DNA of 64,000 nt, from contig CM073592.1 in NCBI GenBank assembly GCA_037074705.1, positions 56,719,129 to 56,783,128 of the forward strand, written 5' to 3'. The notes under the pieces are model-generated. The model was not told where the DNA came from. It saw only the letters and a program-made list of their open reading frames with translations, and ran no database searches. Position numbers and translations under genes: made by a program. This stretch comes from Zhengitettix transpicula. Its lineage: Eukaryota > Arthropoda > Insecta > Orthoptera > Tetrigidae. Positions within the stretch are counted from its first letter, which is position 1. Each line of letters starts with the position of its first letter. Positions 1 through 11,720 of the stretch are shown in pieces.

Positions 1-858
1 TAAACGTGTGTATGATATCAAGTTAAAATACTTTAATATTCTCCCTGCTAATAAGGTAAATTGAAACCGGGGAAAATTATTTTCGAAAATCTCCAACAGG
101 TGGCAGGTCGATCTTCTGTTTGCAGAGCGGATCTACTGCACGTACTGCATAACATACCACAACACTCAAAAATTGATTATATTTACGTAACTGTATTAGT
201 CTCTATTTCGCTATAGTCTTTCTACGATAACGCGAGTAAATGTATTCCATTTTGTTATGTAATGAAAATAAATGCAACGATTTCTATAACATTCCTTTAC
301 TTTTTCTGATATCTGTAGTTTCTGCAGTGACCAATTAATTTTCCTATTATAAATGATAAAGTAGAATATTCAAACGATTTTTTTACTCTTGTATAACTTA
401 ATAAGTGGAAACCAATAACGAGGAAAATAAATGTTTTAGAACGTTTACTAGTACTATTTAATTCAAGAATAATTATAATTTGTTACAAAAATTATTTTGC
501 CGAATTCATGAAAATTATTCTCAATTTTCTCGTCCACGTCATTATTCACTTTTGCTAGCTAAACAAATGGCAGACTAGACGCCATTCTTTCTCGTAATAG
601 ATACTTTTTATATTTTCGTAATGCAGGGGTTTTCAACGTGATATCTTTTATATAGTGGAATATTAGTCCTATAGGATAATTCTCTAACTTTAATTTAAAA
701 AATACACAACTTAGATTTGAAATTTTGACGTTTCATTGCAAGTTTTCTTTCGTGTTTTTCATTTAAGATAAAATAAGTGTTGAACATTAAGAAAAACTTT
801 GTTCGTCTTCATAGAAAAAATATTAACAATTAAAGACGGGCTCACGAGTCGGAAAACA

Positions 859-860
<2 letters not shown>
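1..860. other. AT-rich stretch, nothing recognised
   Basis: Low-GC sequence with stops in all frames at high density. I see no splice-bounded exon, RNA gene or repeat shared with the rest of the window. It ends at a TA microsatellite. Confidence 0.5.

Positions 861-911
<51 letters not shown>
861..911. repeat. (AT)n microsatellite
   Basis: About 25 uninterrupted AT dinucleotides. It directly abuts a TGTAAT sequence, the same junction seen at the termini of the 1-kb TGTAAT...ATTACA family further along the window. Confidence 0.95.
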
Positions 912-913
<2 letters not shown>

Positions 914-2925
914 AATAAGAAAAAATTAATGAAATAACTGAATGAATTGCCTCACATTGGTGAAGCCATTTTGTAATAAGTAATTAATTTTCATTAATTA
1001 ACAATTAATTTGCCTCTCATTGGCACGCCAATTTATGTAATACTCAAATAATTAAATGAATTTTTATTGTTATTTAAAGAATTTGTTTATTAAATTTTAA
1101 GTCAAAGTATGTTAAATAATTACAGAATTTTAACATCAGAAAACAATTTATTTGATGTAATAACAAATTTTCTTGTTGTGATTAATTTACATTTGTGTTC
1201 TAACTATTTTACAAACTTCTTTACTCTTGTCTCAGGGTCGTTAACTGGGCCTTTTAAACAAAGAACAAACTTTTTTCTACTCTCAAAATTCAACAAACAA
1301 AAATTTACAACATTCAACTTGTTTAGAATTAAAACAATAAATGAACTTGAATCCGAAATCAGACGATTTATTCTTTTTTTTGCGTTTACAAGAAATTTTA
1401 TAAAGTATCTCTCTCTACTTAGTTTTCTTTACTGGTACCAGACATTCGTTTGGGCTCTTTGATACACTATACACTATTCACATGTAACAGGCCATCGTTT
1501 CACAGAATTTAATTTGTTTCAAATTAACGTCAAAATTCTTTTATATCTTTCACCTGACACAATTACTACGTACAACACTGTGGACCTCTGCATTAAGCCT
1601 CTCTCTCTCTCCAGAAAATATTGTAATTCTCGTTCTGATTAAAGGTAAATCAGAATGCTATCCACTCCTTCTCGACGAAACTTTTTAACTGTCTTTACTT
1701 GATGAAAATACTATGTCCAACTGTACTGTGAATGAAAAGCTGCCTGCAACTCACTCGAAGAAATTCTGTGTGAAACTCCTGTTAATGAAATCTTTCCTGC
1801 AACTCTAGTTGTGAGCCCCGTAGCTTAAACGCTCGCCGCCGACAAAGGCTCGCCTGTACATGTTTTACCCATTGTTGTATTTATATTCTCGCCGATAACA
1901 ATTTACTGCCATTGCCAATTATTAATCCTCTAATTATAAAATTACAAGAAGGATTTCTTGCCACCTCGTTGTGACCCCATTTTATGTAGTAATCAAAAGT
2001 ATGATATAAACAAAATACCAACACGTAACAACACAATGGTACCAATAAAGAAAACTGTAAGTAGAGAGAGATACAACACAAAATAACGTGGTATACAAAA
2101 GATTAAAATAAAAAGGAAGGAAAGAGAAATTAAATAATTACTTCTTTAAAAAGATCCCAAAAAAGAAAAAATTAATTACTTTTGCAATATTTGGTTTTCG
2201 TTGATTTTACATTTTAAGTTAATGTCTAGACTTTTAAGATAAATCTCAATTTTTATAATAAATTAATTTATATTTACAATAATAACAACAAAATCTATTA
2301 AAAATCATAAAAGTTGTATAATTCTGGTAAAGTTATTTACTTAAAAGTTTACAGATGAAAGTTTTTTTTTACGTACCATTTTGTTTGAGCTACTCAGGTT
2401 TGTGCACACGTGACTTTTTAAAATTATTTATCTACAACACTATTTCACTGACAAGCCATTCTACTCCATTATCCCTTTGGAAAATTTTCGACGCCTTTCT
2501 GATTCGCTGAATATCTAACTGTTTGCTGATACGTTCTCTGAATATCAGAGTAACTCGCTATCTGCGTAACTAAATGATTTTACATTTAATATTTTCTGAC
2601 TCTCTCGTCAGAACCTCCGAACACAACACTCTGAATATTCGTGCAATTGGACTATCGGCGTGACTCCGAAACACACTTCGCTGAATATAAGTGAGCAACT
2701 GGTAACCGTTTACATTCTGCTCTCATAACAACTGGCAACTGGGCTCTGCTAAAAGTTCTCAACGTCTGTACACGCCTTTTTGACAGTTCGTAGCAACCAT
2801 TATCGGCTCTGCATTCTCGCCAAACATTACAGTTATTTACAATTGGCTTTCCTTAGAATTACGCCGCAAAAAATAATATATAAAAATAATTCATTAATTA
2901 AATACATATTTGTAACCTCCACAAT
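911..2925 (-). repeat. Possible diverged member of the TGTAAT...ACA element family
   Basis: It begins TGTAATAAG directly after a TA tract and ends ...CCACA just before ATATATA, the same terminal logic as the six clear copies at 15-26 kb. Inside it has a CTCAGGGTC...ACTGGG motif like the CTCAGG(A/G)TCTTTACTGGG of the minus-oriented copies, and a CGCC-TTTTGAC motif near its right end. It is twice as long as the clear copies and most of it does not match them visibly, so membership is a guess. An open frame of 117 codons inside (1109-1462) has low-complexity composition and no recognisable domain. Confidence 0.25.
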
Positions 2926-3528
2926 ATATAAAACGATGCAAAAAAAATTACCATTATAGCAGAATTGTTTTTGTGCTGTATTTAACCTGCGTGAACGAAG
3001 AGGATGGTGAGGACAAAATAGGACTTATTACTGACTAATAGCTAATAAGGAAATGACACAAAAATTGGCTAAAAGAGTTGGAGGGGGGATAGGAGAGATG
3101 TTCGACAAACAGTGAAAGGACACTATTTGTAGTATGACTCAGTATATTTCGAGGAAAAGTAATCGACGTATCCGAAACAGTGTCTTTAGATATAGAATCT
3201 GTTTCCCCAAGACACCGTCCGTCAATAAACTTGCGTCATATGTCCGAATATTTACGAAATACGTTAGTCTAACGTAATGGTATGTATTTTAATACAAATC
3301 TTGTGTAGGTGATGGCATTTTTAAGTACACTTCGTGGCATATTTTTAAATCCATCACGTAGGTATGAAACTATCAAGTGCGCAAAAAGCAAGCAGTTGTT
3401 ATGAGAAATGGATCGAAAAAAAAATTAAGCTATCGGATTGGCAAAAACGCATTCTGGACAATTATAAAGCTGAGAAAAGGTTACAGTTATAAATATATTG
3501 CTTGATTTTGCTTTTTTATCCATTACTA
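2926..3528. other. Gene-free stretch, nothing recognised
   Basis: AT-rich sequence with no supported open frame, exon or repeat match elsewhere in the window. Confidence 0.4.
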
Positions 3529-4085
3529 TCTGGGTGCCCGGCGTTGCTCGTGTACTTATTTATAAAAACTCGAAAAAGTATTTAATTGAATACTTAAATA
3601 TATTCCTTGAGTATTTCAGGATATAATTGTCAATTGTCACTCAGTCTTCATACATTACGAAATATTACATTGATGAAATTGTTAGCTAGACTCACAACTA
3701 ATATAGCGCGAAAATTAACTTACATTTTACGCAAGGATGGTAAAGTAATTCGTATTCTTCTTTATTACCATTCGATGGAGTATTGCTGTATAAAATTATA
3801 CTTTTTATTTAAAGAAAATATTTCTGCTTTATTTCATTCCTAATAAAGAAAATATTTCCTTTGTTCGTTGCGTAGTAACGTCTTTCTCTCGCGTGACGTC
3901 ATTGTCTCTTGGCGCGCAGTAATTTAATATTTTATGATCACGGTTTTTAATTATAATTCTTTCCACATGTATGCTAGGCGTTTCTCACCCTCACAGTACC
4001 GTTTCTCGTGTTTTGAAGAATTTGTGTACCAATTTTTGTTTCATTCTGTCCACGCGATAAAATTTGTATAAAGAACAACGTATGT
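3529..4085 (+). repeat. Element R, copy 1 (left arm of a large inverted repeat)
   Basis: It starts at TGGGTGCCCGGCGTTGC and runs to a TATG microsatellite. It is nearly identical over most of its length to the copy at 58.2-59.0 kb, including a 78-codon open frame (3607-3843) that differs at only a few residues. The frame's likeness reflects recent shared ancestry of the repeat and is not proof of coding. Compared with the 58-kb copy it lacks about 200 bp just after the GC-rich start. Its right end faces a second copy in reverse orientation. Confidence 0.85.
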
Positions 4086-4099
4086 ATGTATGTATGTAT
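4078..4099. repeat. (TATG)n microsatellite at the palindrome centre
   Basis: About five TATG units form the loop between two inverted copies of element R. The 58-kb copy carries the complementary CATA run at the equivalent place, so the microsatellite belongs to the element. Confidence 0.9.
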
Positions 4100-4947
4100 T
4101 TACGTTGTTCTTTATACAAATTTTATCGCGTGGACAGAATGCAACAAAAATTGGTATACGTATTCTGCCAAAATCGAGAACCGGTACTGTGGGGGTGACA
4201 AACCACTAGCATAAATGTGAAAAGAATTATAATTTTAAAAAGTGATCATTAAGTGATAAATTACTGCGCGCCAATATATCATGACATCACGCGACAGAGA
4301 GAGACGTTACTACGCGACGAACAAAGGAAATAGTTCGATTTTTCCGTAATGAAATGAAAAGAAATATTTTAATTGAATAAAAGTATAATTCTATCCAGTA
4401 ATACTCCATCGAGTGATAATAAAAAACAATACAAAATACTTTACAATCGTTGCCGAAAATGTTAGTTAATTTAGTGAGTGCAATATGGCCACCATTTCTT
4501 TACATTTGGAATGTAGCTATCAATTTGATCACTTCAATCCTTCGTAATGTGCGAATACTGATGGACAATTATATCATGCAATACTCAAGAAGTACTGTCT
4601 GAAGACTTACTGACAATTATTTGTTCGCGGAGAATTATATTTCTAAAGAATAACGATGGTATGTTTGTTGCTATTATGCAATTAAATTCTATGTATCTTT
4701 TAGCTATTAAATTAATGCAATATATTTATGTATTGGTAAAGAAATTCGGAGGTATGTTTGTTGAGATTGATGCAATAAAATTCAATGTATTTTATAGCTG
4801 TTCAATTAAAGCACTATTGGTCGAAATTGTGTACGGAACTAGGAATAGTTAGATTTAGGTTGTCTTCTTGACTAAAGATTAATATAGAATTAAATTCTTT
4901 TTCGGGTTTATATAAATAAGACACGGGCAACGCCGGGCACTCAGCTA
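4100..4947 (-). repeat. Element R, copy 2 (right arm of the inverted repeat)
   Basis: This is the reverse complement of element R, ending in the complement of the GGGTGCCCGGCGTTGCCCGTGT start motif. The innermost 60 bp of the two arms match with very few differences. The arms diverge further out, and this copy keeps sequence that copy 1 lost. It contains a short open frame (4661-4852) with no recognisable domain. Confidence 0.85.
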
Positions 4948-5560
4948 CTAAATAAATATTTTGTTGGTTTATTGATTATCTTGTCATTTAATAAAAAAGC
5001 TTTCCATTTGATTATTACATTTTGGCATCCACAACGTGAGGCTCGTTAATTTAAATACAGACGAAATATTTGAATATAACATAAATCATAATTAATTAAA
5101 ATAATTAAAAGGCTAAATTTAATTATTACAATGTATTTGGTAACTAATCATCAGTAAGAATTTATCGTTGTTATAGACATATATGAAAGTTTAAATGGTT
5201 TTATCGTTTTGAACATAATTTGTCCTTATTTAAATCCATAGGCCTTTTTCTTTTATGTCTTCTTAACATTCTTGGTGGGGGGGGGGGGGAGATTGTGGGA
5301 GGTTTGCAAAATTAATTGCTTAGGATGTAGGAGGGATGTGCGCAGGTGGCTATTGAATAATTTTTTTGCTACTTGTGGGAAAATTCAGGTCTGAGTGGAT
5401 TCGGTGGTTGGGGAAATACCAAGGACAGTTGATGATGTATCTCAGAGCTTTATTACGAAAAGTTTGGATTTTTTAAAAATGTGGCAACTAAGCTGCTGAG
5501 ACCCAGGTGTTGTTATAAGAGTATTTCCAGATAGGGGATATTAGCGATCAGCTTTTTGAT
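4948..5560. other. Gene-free stretch with a G13 run
   Basis: AT-rich sequence without a supported gene. It contains an uninterrupted run of 13 G at 5277-5289, one of several long G/C homopolymers in the window. Confidence 0.4.
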
Positions 5561-6327
5561 TTTGAGTGATTGTAGAGACAATGACGCTTTCTTCCATCTT
5601 GGCGTGTCTCAGTGGCGATACCCTTTGACGGCTGTCAAGGGCTCGTCCGTGGTTGTTGGAATGGACATAAGACTTCGTGAAATATCGATTGTAGCTGTGG
5701 AATGACTTGGATAGCTAAAGAAATTAACCAAAATATAGTAGGAGAGAATTTAGGCAAGTGCAACGTGAAGTGAGGCTGAAATTACGCGGGACATTTTTGA
5801 CGTGCACGAATAATGGAAATGACCGATTCAGTACGTGAGTTGTAAGGATGCTGAAGGAAGCGTGAGGGCAATTATTCGTATAACACTGGCGGTGACGGGC
5901 AGAACCTGCCACAAAGCACCGAGCCCCGCCCTTCCAGAACCAACCTTGATTTATTTTGTCCACTGCGCGTGGAACTACAATGTGTTTCCTCGGGGTTTTT
6001 TATGCAGGCAAAAAAGGGGGCAGTTCCCCTTCCACGGTCCATTCTGCACGACTTTATTGTTCACGTTCTATACATAAGCGGATACCTAGCCATCACGTAG
6101 GCATAAAAGAAATGCTCGACTTTTTCACTCGCCCACGCACTTGCCTGCCTCATACCAGGGACCCCTTTTCCTCCAAAAGTCCATCTGCACACGAACCAGT
6201 ATTGTCCGTCAGAAAACTCCCTACAGACCCTCTAACATGACTCATGTTGCAAAACATCATATAGTTAATGGTGCGTACTAGGCAATAGTAACTTCCTCCT
6301 TTCTTGGGGGGACTACGTTTTACTCAC
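5561..6327. other. GC-elevated region, function unknown
   Basis: Clearly richer in G, C and CpG than its surroundings, with several overlapping short frames on both strands (80-94 codons) and no recognisable protein domain. I see no convincing acceptor-exon-donor unit. It could be an old exon or promoter region of an unseen gene, or a relic of a GC-rich repeat. Confidence 0.3.
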
Positions 6328-6779
6328 TGACCAACGTGATTCTTTATTCAGTAAAGAAAAACTACACATCATTATTAGAAGATACAAGCATTGATTTACG
6401 TAACGTCCACATCTAAAATTTATGTCTTGGAAAGACATCTCCTGCTTTGTCCGGTGTGTTGCTTGTACAGCTCTTACAATTTTGAATCACCTGACGAAAG
6501 CAACAAGGATTGCGGAAATGGTGTGTGGAATTTATTTTATCGCTTCATTTTCTCTTCTAATTGCCTACATATTTATCTAATTAAAATCATTATTTTAACA
6601 ATTTCAATTCCGAGAATGATATGCGTTTAGATTCAAATTTAAAGTCCTGAAACCAATTTATTTCAATTAGAAATGTTGTCACCTGTATAAAATCAACAAG
6701 GAGATTTCAGCCGTTCGGGCATATTCATCAGTAAATTTTTTATAGTCTCGCAGCCTTTACGTTTTTAACATTCTGTTAC
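6328..6779 (+). repeat. Duplicated block D, copy 1
   Basis: About 450 bp, close to 95% identical by eye to 12735-13204. In both places it is followed directly by a copy of the 420-bp retroposon. The copies share a 79/68-codon frame that differs by only a few substitutions, with no domain visible. The second copy has a 17-bp stretch (around 13047) that is absent here. Confidence 0.85.
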
Positions 6780-7196
6780 GCGGCATCTCGGCCTGTTTTG
6801 AGAGGTGTATGTTCCGGGGTCACAGACTTTGGGCATACGGTAAGATTTGTTCACTGTTCCCGTTGGAACAGTAGGCCAGCTGCCTTCTAAACTGGTCGAG
6901 GCACGGAGAAGGGAATGCTGCGTCCCCACAGCAAACTCCTCTCCCGCTATCGGAAGGGCGTGGGACAAGTACCCAATGCCCGATGTACCTAACGCAGGTT
7001 TTTCTAGGGTTTGTCCTGCATTACTTTTAGGCGAATGCCGGGTAGGATCGTTAAACTATAGCCCGGGGTCCCTAGTTAACCCTTGGCTACCATCCTCTAC
7101 CCTTCCGCATCCCCTCTTTCAAATCCCTTCCTACGCTATTAAAGGGGAGTTGCCACCACGTGGATTACCCTCATGTAACCTGTTACCTAAAAAAAA
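6780..7196 (+). mobile_element. 420-bp retroposon (family S), copy 1, full length
   Basis: It starts at a CTCGGCCTGTTTTGAG motif. It carries the family landmarks in order: GGAATAG-type short inverted repeat, CAGCTGCCTCCTAAACTGGTC-like block (here with substitutions), GCCCGACCTACC-like block (here GCCCGATGTACC), a GCCCGGGG(T/G)CCCTAG block, CTACCCTTCCGCATCCCC and AAAGGGGAGTTGCCAC. It ends CCTGTTACCT followed by eight A. The A-tail and variable 5' truncation across copies suggest retroposition (SINE-like). The 138-codon frame starting at 6847 lies wholly within repeat sequence and I do not treat it as a gene. Confidence 0.85.
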
Positions 7197-7208
7197 GGTT
7201 CCCACATG

Positions 7209-7639
7209 CCGAGGCACCTTGGCTTGTTTTGAGAAGTGTATGTTCCGGAGTCGCAGACTTTGAGCATACGGTAAGAGTTGTCTGCTATTCCTATTGGAAT
7301 AGTCGGCCAACTGCCTCCAAAACTGGTCAAGGCACGGCGAGGGGGAAGCTGCGACCCCACAGCTAACCCCTCTCCTGCCATTGGAAGGGAGTGGAACAAC
7401 TACCAAATGCCCGACCTACCTGATTCAGGTTTTTCTAGGGTTTTACCTGCATCACTCTTAGGCGAATTTCCGGGTAGTATCCCTAAACCATAGCCCGGGG
7501 GCCCTAGTTAATCCTTGGCTACATTCCTCTACCCTTCCGCATCCTCCTCTTGCAAATCCCTTTCCTATGCTATAAGAGGGGAGTTGCCACTATGTGCATT
7601 TCCCTATACATAGCCTGTCTACACCTTCAAAAAAAAAAA
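7209..7639 (+). mobile_element. Family S retroposon, copy 2, full length, 3' subtype B
   Basis: It lies only 12 bp after copy 1, in the same orientation. It begins GAGGCACCTTGGC and has all family landmarks. It ends in a different 3' variant, CATAGCCTGTCTACACCTTC, followed by 11 A. Copies 3, 4 and 7 share this ending, so the family has at least two 3' subtypes. Confidence 0.85.
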
Positions 7640-7672
7640 GGCTAGATGTATTAAATAAATAATACCATTTTC

Positions 7673-7850
7673 TGACAAATACCAGACGGTATTTTTTTAT
7701 TTATTCACGACAACGTTTCGGTACGTGTTTGTACTTTCTTCGGGTCTTTCTTTCTGCATAGCAAACAAATTAATTTTGTACCTGTGGAAGGTACAAACAG
7801 GTACCGAAACGTTGTCGTAAATAAATAAAAATATTGTCTGGCATTGGTCA
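7673..7850. repeat. Foldback with about 60-bp inverted arms and a CCGAAACGTTGTCG motif
   Basis: Left and right arms of about 60 bp are near-perfect reverse complements around a 55-bp loop. Each arm, read outward from the loop, holds a short GTAC...GTAC stem, then CGAAACGTTGTCG. A GAAACG box next to a small stem is the layout of hammerhead-like motifs in the terminal repeats of Penelope-like elements. No reverse transcriptase is present here, so that link is inference. Confidence 0.7.
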
Positions 7851-8577
7851 AAAAACTGCATTATTTATTTTTATTTAACGTATATTTAAATGCCTAATGT
7901 GTTTCAAACGAAATTACAGATGAGTGTTTGCTTTATAATGATTGATTTTATAAAACTGAAACTGTTTCAAATTAAAGTAAATTTATTTTTAGCACCGTTT
8001 TTATATTTGTATTATTTGATTGCTATAGAATGCTACAGGCTAACTGTAAAATAAGATACACAAGGAGAATCTCATATATACATCATATAGCTTACACCGA
8101 AAACACCAGCTTGATTATTCCATCTAATCTAATTAATAATTCATTATTCACTGTCAGATAACCCTACGACTTGTAATGTAAATAATAGTTATAGTGATAG
8201 TAAATATTTCGAACAAGAAGCACGCGTCACTGAAATTAAATTGGTTGTTAGCGGTTTGTTGTTGTGTTCAGTAAGTGAGAAATTAAGGCGGCACTTCGAA
8301 TCATTTGAGAGAATGAAACAATGTTTCGCAATGTAAAAAAAAAATTTTTTCCGTCTTCTTCATGAGAATTTGAACATTTCCTACGTGAACCTAATTTTGC
8401 GTATTAGAGAAGATGAGAAACTTGATACTTTTCCTCAGCAAAATATAGTGCTTCATAACTTTGAAGCGAAATCTGAAACTATGGAATCTCTTCGGTTTTA
8501 TAGAATGTAGTATGTCTATTATAATCGTTCGAACAGTTCCGTACGTTCATTTATTTCTCTATAAAATCATTTTAAAT
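7851..8577. other. AT-rich stretch, nothing recognised
   Basis: No supported gene. A short frame begins at 8461, but only its part after about 8580 resembles a protein (the LINE that follows). The boundary of the truncated LINE lies near the end of this stretch. Confidence 0.4.
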
Positions 8578-10437
8578 AATAAGTCACAGCAGCTAAAGAG
8601 AGAAATTCAGAAATTGAAAGAAGAGTCCATTGCGAGCTATCTCGATGGATTAACAGCTGACAAGGAGACCCACTACTCGCTTTGGAAAGCTACGCATAAG
8701 ATCAAAAGGCCAATTATGCAAATCCCTCCCTTTAAAAATCATAATGGGTTGTGAATCAAAGAAGATAAGCAAAAAGCAGAAGCATCTGCGGACTATCTTG
8801 AAGATATTTTTAAACCACTTGATGGACCAATCACTTACTTGCCCCTGAGAATGAACTACGACGACGAGAGTATAGACTTAGTATCACCTCGAGAAGTGTC
8901 TAATGAAATACGAGCAAACCTGAACGCCAGGAAGATGCCAGGATATGACCTTATTACGGGCGAAGTAGTTAAACAGTTCCCTCATAAAGGTATCATGATG
9001 TTAACATACTTGTTCAATGCATCAATTAGGTTGAGACACTTTCCTGACTGCTGGAAAGTAGCAGAAGTTGTCATGATACCGAAACCGGGTAAGCCACCCA
9101 ATAATATCAATTCCTATAGGCCCATATCGCTGCTTCCCGTAATATCGAAGCTATTTGAAAAACTTCTACTAAAAAGACTGAAGCCACTTATTTCTAGAAG
9201 ACAGCTGATTCCGGTCCATCAATTTGGATTCAGAAGTAAACACTCTACCATTGATCAGGTCCACAGGATTACGGATCAAATTGAGAAGACTTTGGAAAAC
9301 AGGAAATACTGCTCAGCCGTATTTCTTGATGTGGCTCAGGCTTTTGATAAAGTCTGGCACGAAGGGCTACTATACAAAGTAAATAGTATACTACCAGCTC
9401 AGTACGTCGAACTTTTAGAATCGTACCTTCACTGGTAGACTCTTTAGAGTAAAACAAGAAGCAGAGTACTCTAACTTCAAAGATATTAACGCAGGAGTTC
9501 CACAGGGCAGCGTCTTGGGACCAATGTTGTACTTACCCAAAATAGTTGACGTATCTGTACCTACATTCGCAGACGACACAGCAGTAATTGCTACAGCATC
9601 ATCAATAGAAGAAGCAACCAGGAAACTAGAGTGCTACCGATAACATCCATAAATTGACTCAAAAATGGAAGATAAGACTCAATGAGTCTAAATCTGTACA
9701 CGTGAAGTTCACTTATAGAAAGTTGAATGCAATACCCAGAGTGAACATTAACGGTGTTATTGTACCATACGCCAACACCGCTAAATACCTAGGCATGACC
9801 TCGGACACAAAGCTGAAATGGAAAGAGCACGTGAAGAAAAAGCGCGAAGAACTCGTAATAAGAATGCGACAACTATATTGGCTCCTGGGACGACACTCAA
9901 AAATGTCAATACAAAACAAAATCCGCATATACAATCAGGTACTTAAACCGATCTGGTTTTACGGCATCCAAGTTTGGGGATGTGCAAGCGATACCAACGT
10001 CAGGAGCATCCAGACGTGGCAGAACAAGGTGATGCGAAGCATCGTAGACGCCCCGTGGTATGTAAGAAACTCTGACTTACATAGAGACTTACAGATCCCA
10101 TTAATTAAAAAAGAAATAAAAAGTGCTGCCGGGAAGCATGAAGACCGTCGTCATCGACATCCCAACACAGGCGTCCTTTGTCTACTCGACACCGAAAACT
10201 TACACCGCCGACTTAGGAGGACAAAACCCTTCGAGTTAGTGTAGTGAGTGGTAAAGAACAGACCTAGTGCGTGGAGTGAAGTCCCGTTAGAGCGTTGAAA
10301 ACTTTGAACGTCACTGGACGAACAATAGTATCATAATAATTAGATTTAATGTAGATGTAAGTTGATGGTTGGTCATATTTGACCAGTTTCAACGTACGGC
10401 ACAAAATTTTAGTGCCTTGTAATTAAAAAAAAAATTA
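8578..10437 (+). pseudogene. 5'-truncated jockey-clade LINE, reverse transcriptase pseudogene
   Basis: Translation gives the C-terminal half of a jockey-type ORF2. In order there are a helical linker with YSLWKATHKIKRP, the fingers block MPGYDLITGEVV, PKPGKPPNNINSYRPISLLP, QFGFRSKHSTIDQ, AVFLDVAQAFDKVWHEGLL (catalytic box A with its Asp), GVPQGSVLGPMLY, TFADDTAV (catalytic box C, the ADD pair kept) and the C-terminal region with KYLGM and the GIQVWGC block. It is dead. There is an in-frame TGA at 8752-8754 where Trp would be expected, a frameshift near 9435, an apparent loss of about ten residues before the ADD box and another frameshift near 9640. A 3' UTR of about 190 bp ends in an A-run at 10428-10435. 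The endonuclease domain is absent, as is usual for 5'-truncated LINE insertions. Confidence 0.92.
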
Positions 10438-10989
10438 TTTTTCTGAAATCTTGATTTGAAATTTGTTGACATTGATGTGACGATACTGGACACTTTTTCG
10501 GGTAAATAATTCTCTATATCCTGGAAGAAAAAATTATAAATTTAACAGTGAAACTGTTTGAGGTGTTTCACCATGGCGTCTATAAATTTACATTTATAAA
10601 AATTTATATTTATAAAAATTCCAAAAACTCCATTTTCCGTTTCAATTTTGTATGTTCATTTCGATAACTGTGTCCAACTCTGATTCTTAACCCTCATTTC
10701 CCTGGAAACGAAGAGATTTCGTTTGAACTGTCTTATCACTATCCTCATCTTCAATACTCGCTCCATTTTTCAACTTTACGGAATACATTCCTAAAAATGT
10801 CTCTAAAGGCTGAGAAAGTATTATTATTTGAAATGCTTGTTTCAAGATTTCTATATTCGTCTCCCACGCTTTCTTTTTTTATGGGAAATTCTGTTTACCT
10901 CACGCATAATGGGAAATCATTAGAAAGATCCATCAACTGCTTTCACATCGTCGACAGATAACTTCACACTCTTCACAACCTCATACTGT
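10438..10989. other. AT-rich stretch, nothing recognised
   Basis: There is a short imperfect duplication of a TTTATAAAAATTTATA unit near 10590-10620. No supported gene. Confidence 0.4.
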
Positions 10990-11720
10990 GTCGGGATTTC
11001 ACCGACGGACTACATCGGCCGACGTGTGAGGGTGAGTGAGGACTGTGACATATACTTTTCTGGCCACGGAGGTGGCGGGGGCGGGGGTTGGGAAGAGGGG
11101 GTTGAAGTGGCTATAGAGGGAGGGGTGCATTGACCAATGTTACCATGGCGACCCCCGTCCTCTTTTGTTATTCCTCCGGCATTGTCCGAAGTCTGCAATA
11201 GCCAGTCCTCCTCCCACTTCAATATCACACCCTTTTCCTAGGCGCATAAAGCCCTGTGCTTATGTTTTCCGCGCCGAGATATTTCAAATCTCGGTTTAAA
11301 GGGCGCGTGAATGGAGTTGGGGGTGGTGGCCTCTATATAGAGTCATCGGCCGAGAGAAGTTGGGGCATTGGGTCCATTCATTAGTTGGATAGTTGGAGAA
11401 AGCAGGGCTGCATCCCCTCGCTTTTCCTTCCCCGAGCCCTGGCGAGCATTGAAAGTTTGATTTGATTCCGAACAATAAGGGGTTCGCCCGCTCTCCATTC
11501 GCGCAGGAGTCCATATATATACTTGCGGCCACGAGCGTGGGGGAACGATCAAAAGGAAGTCAAATGAGAACAAGTGCAGTCATTACGCCATGATGAAGGC
11601 GCTCTCGGTGAAAGGACCAGATTAAGGAGGATACGGCAACGGCGGCCGCTGGGATTGTCAACAAGGATCAGCTCTGACGGTGGTGCCGGAGTCCATCAAT
11701 CCTTCAACAAGACTGAATTG
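10990..11720. promoter_or_regulatory. GC-rich island, candidate regulatory region
   Basis: It stands out from the AT-rich surroundings by high GC and many CpG. It holds a perfect 12-bp palindrome CTCTATATAGAG (11330-11341) containing a TATA sequence, an exact inverted repeat CCGAGAT/ATCTCGG near 11275-11295, a GATCAAAAGG box like a TCF/LEF site, and G-rich runs. Short frames on the minus strand (Pro-rich, 72-78 codons) lack any domain and seem to reflect base composition. A promoter or enhancer of an unseen gene is the best guess. No TSS signal is decisive. Confidence 0.35.

Noticed and set aside
1820..1860. tRNA-like GCCCCGTAGCTTAAACGCTCG string
   Set aside because: An A-box-like stretch only. 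There is no B box at the right distance and no foldable acceptor stem.
3607..3843. 78-codon frame conserved between two element R copies as a gene
   Set aside because: The flanking non-coding sequence is equally conserved, so identity reflects recent common origin.
6847..7263. 138-codon open frame
   Set aside because: It lies wholly across family S retroposon copies and recurs with them, and no domain is present.
11010..11228. Minus-strand frame with a poly-Pro stretch
   Set aside because: The Pro run is the translation of a G-rich simple repeat. No other protein-like features.
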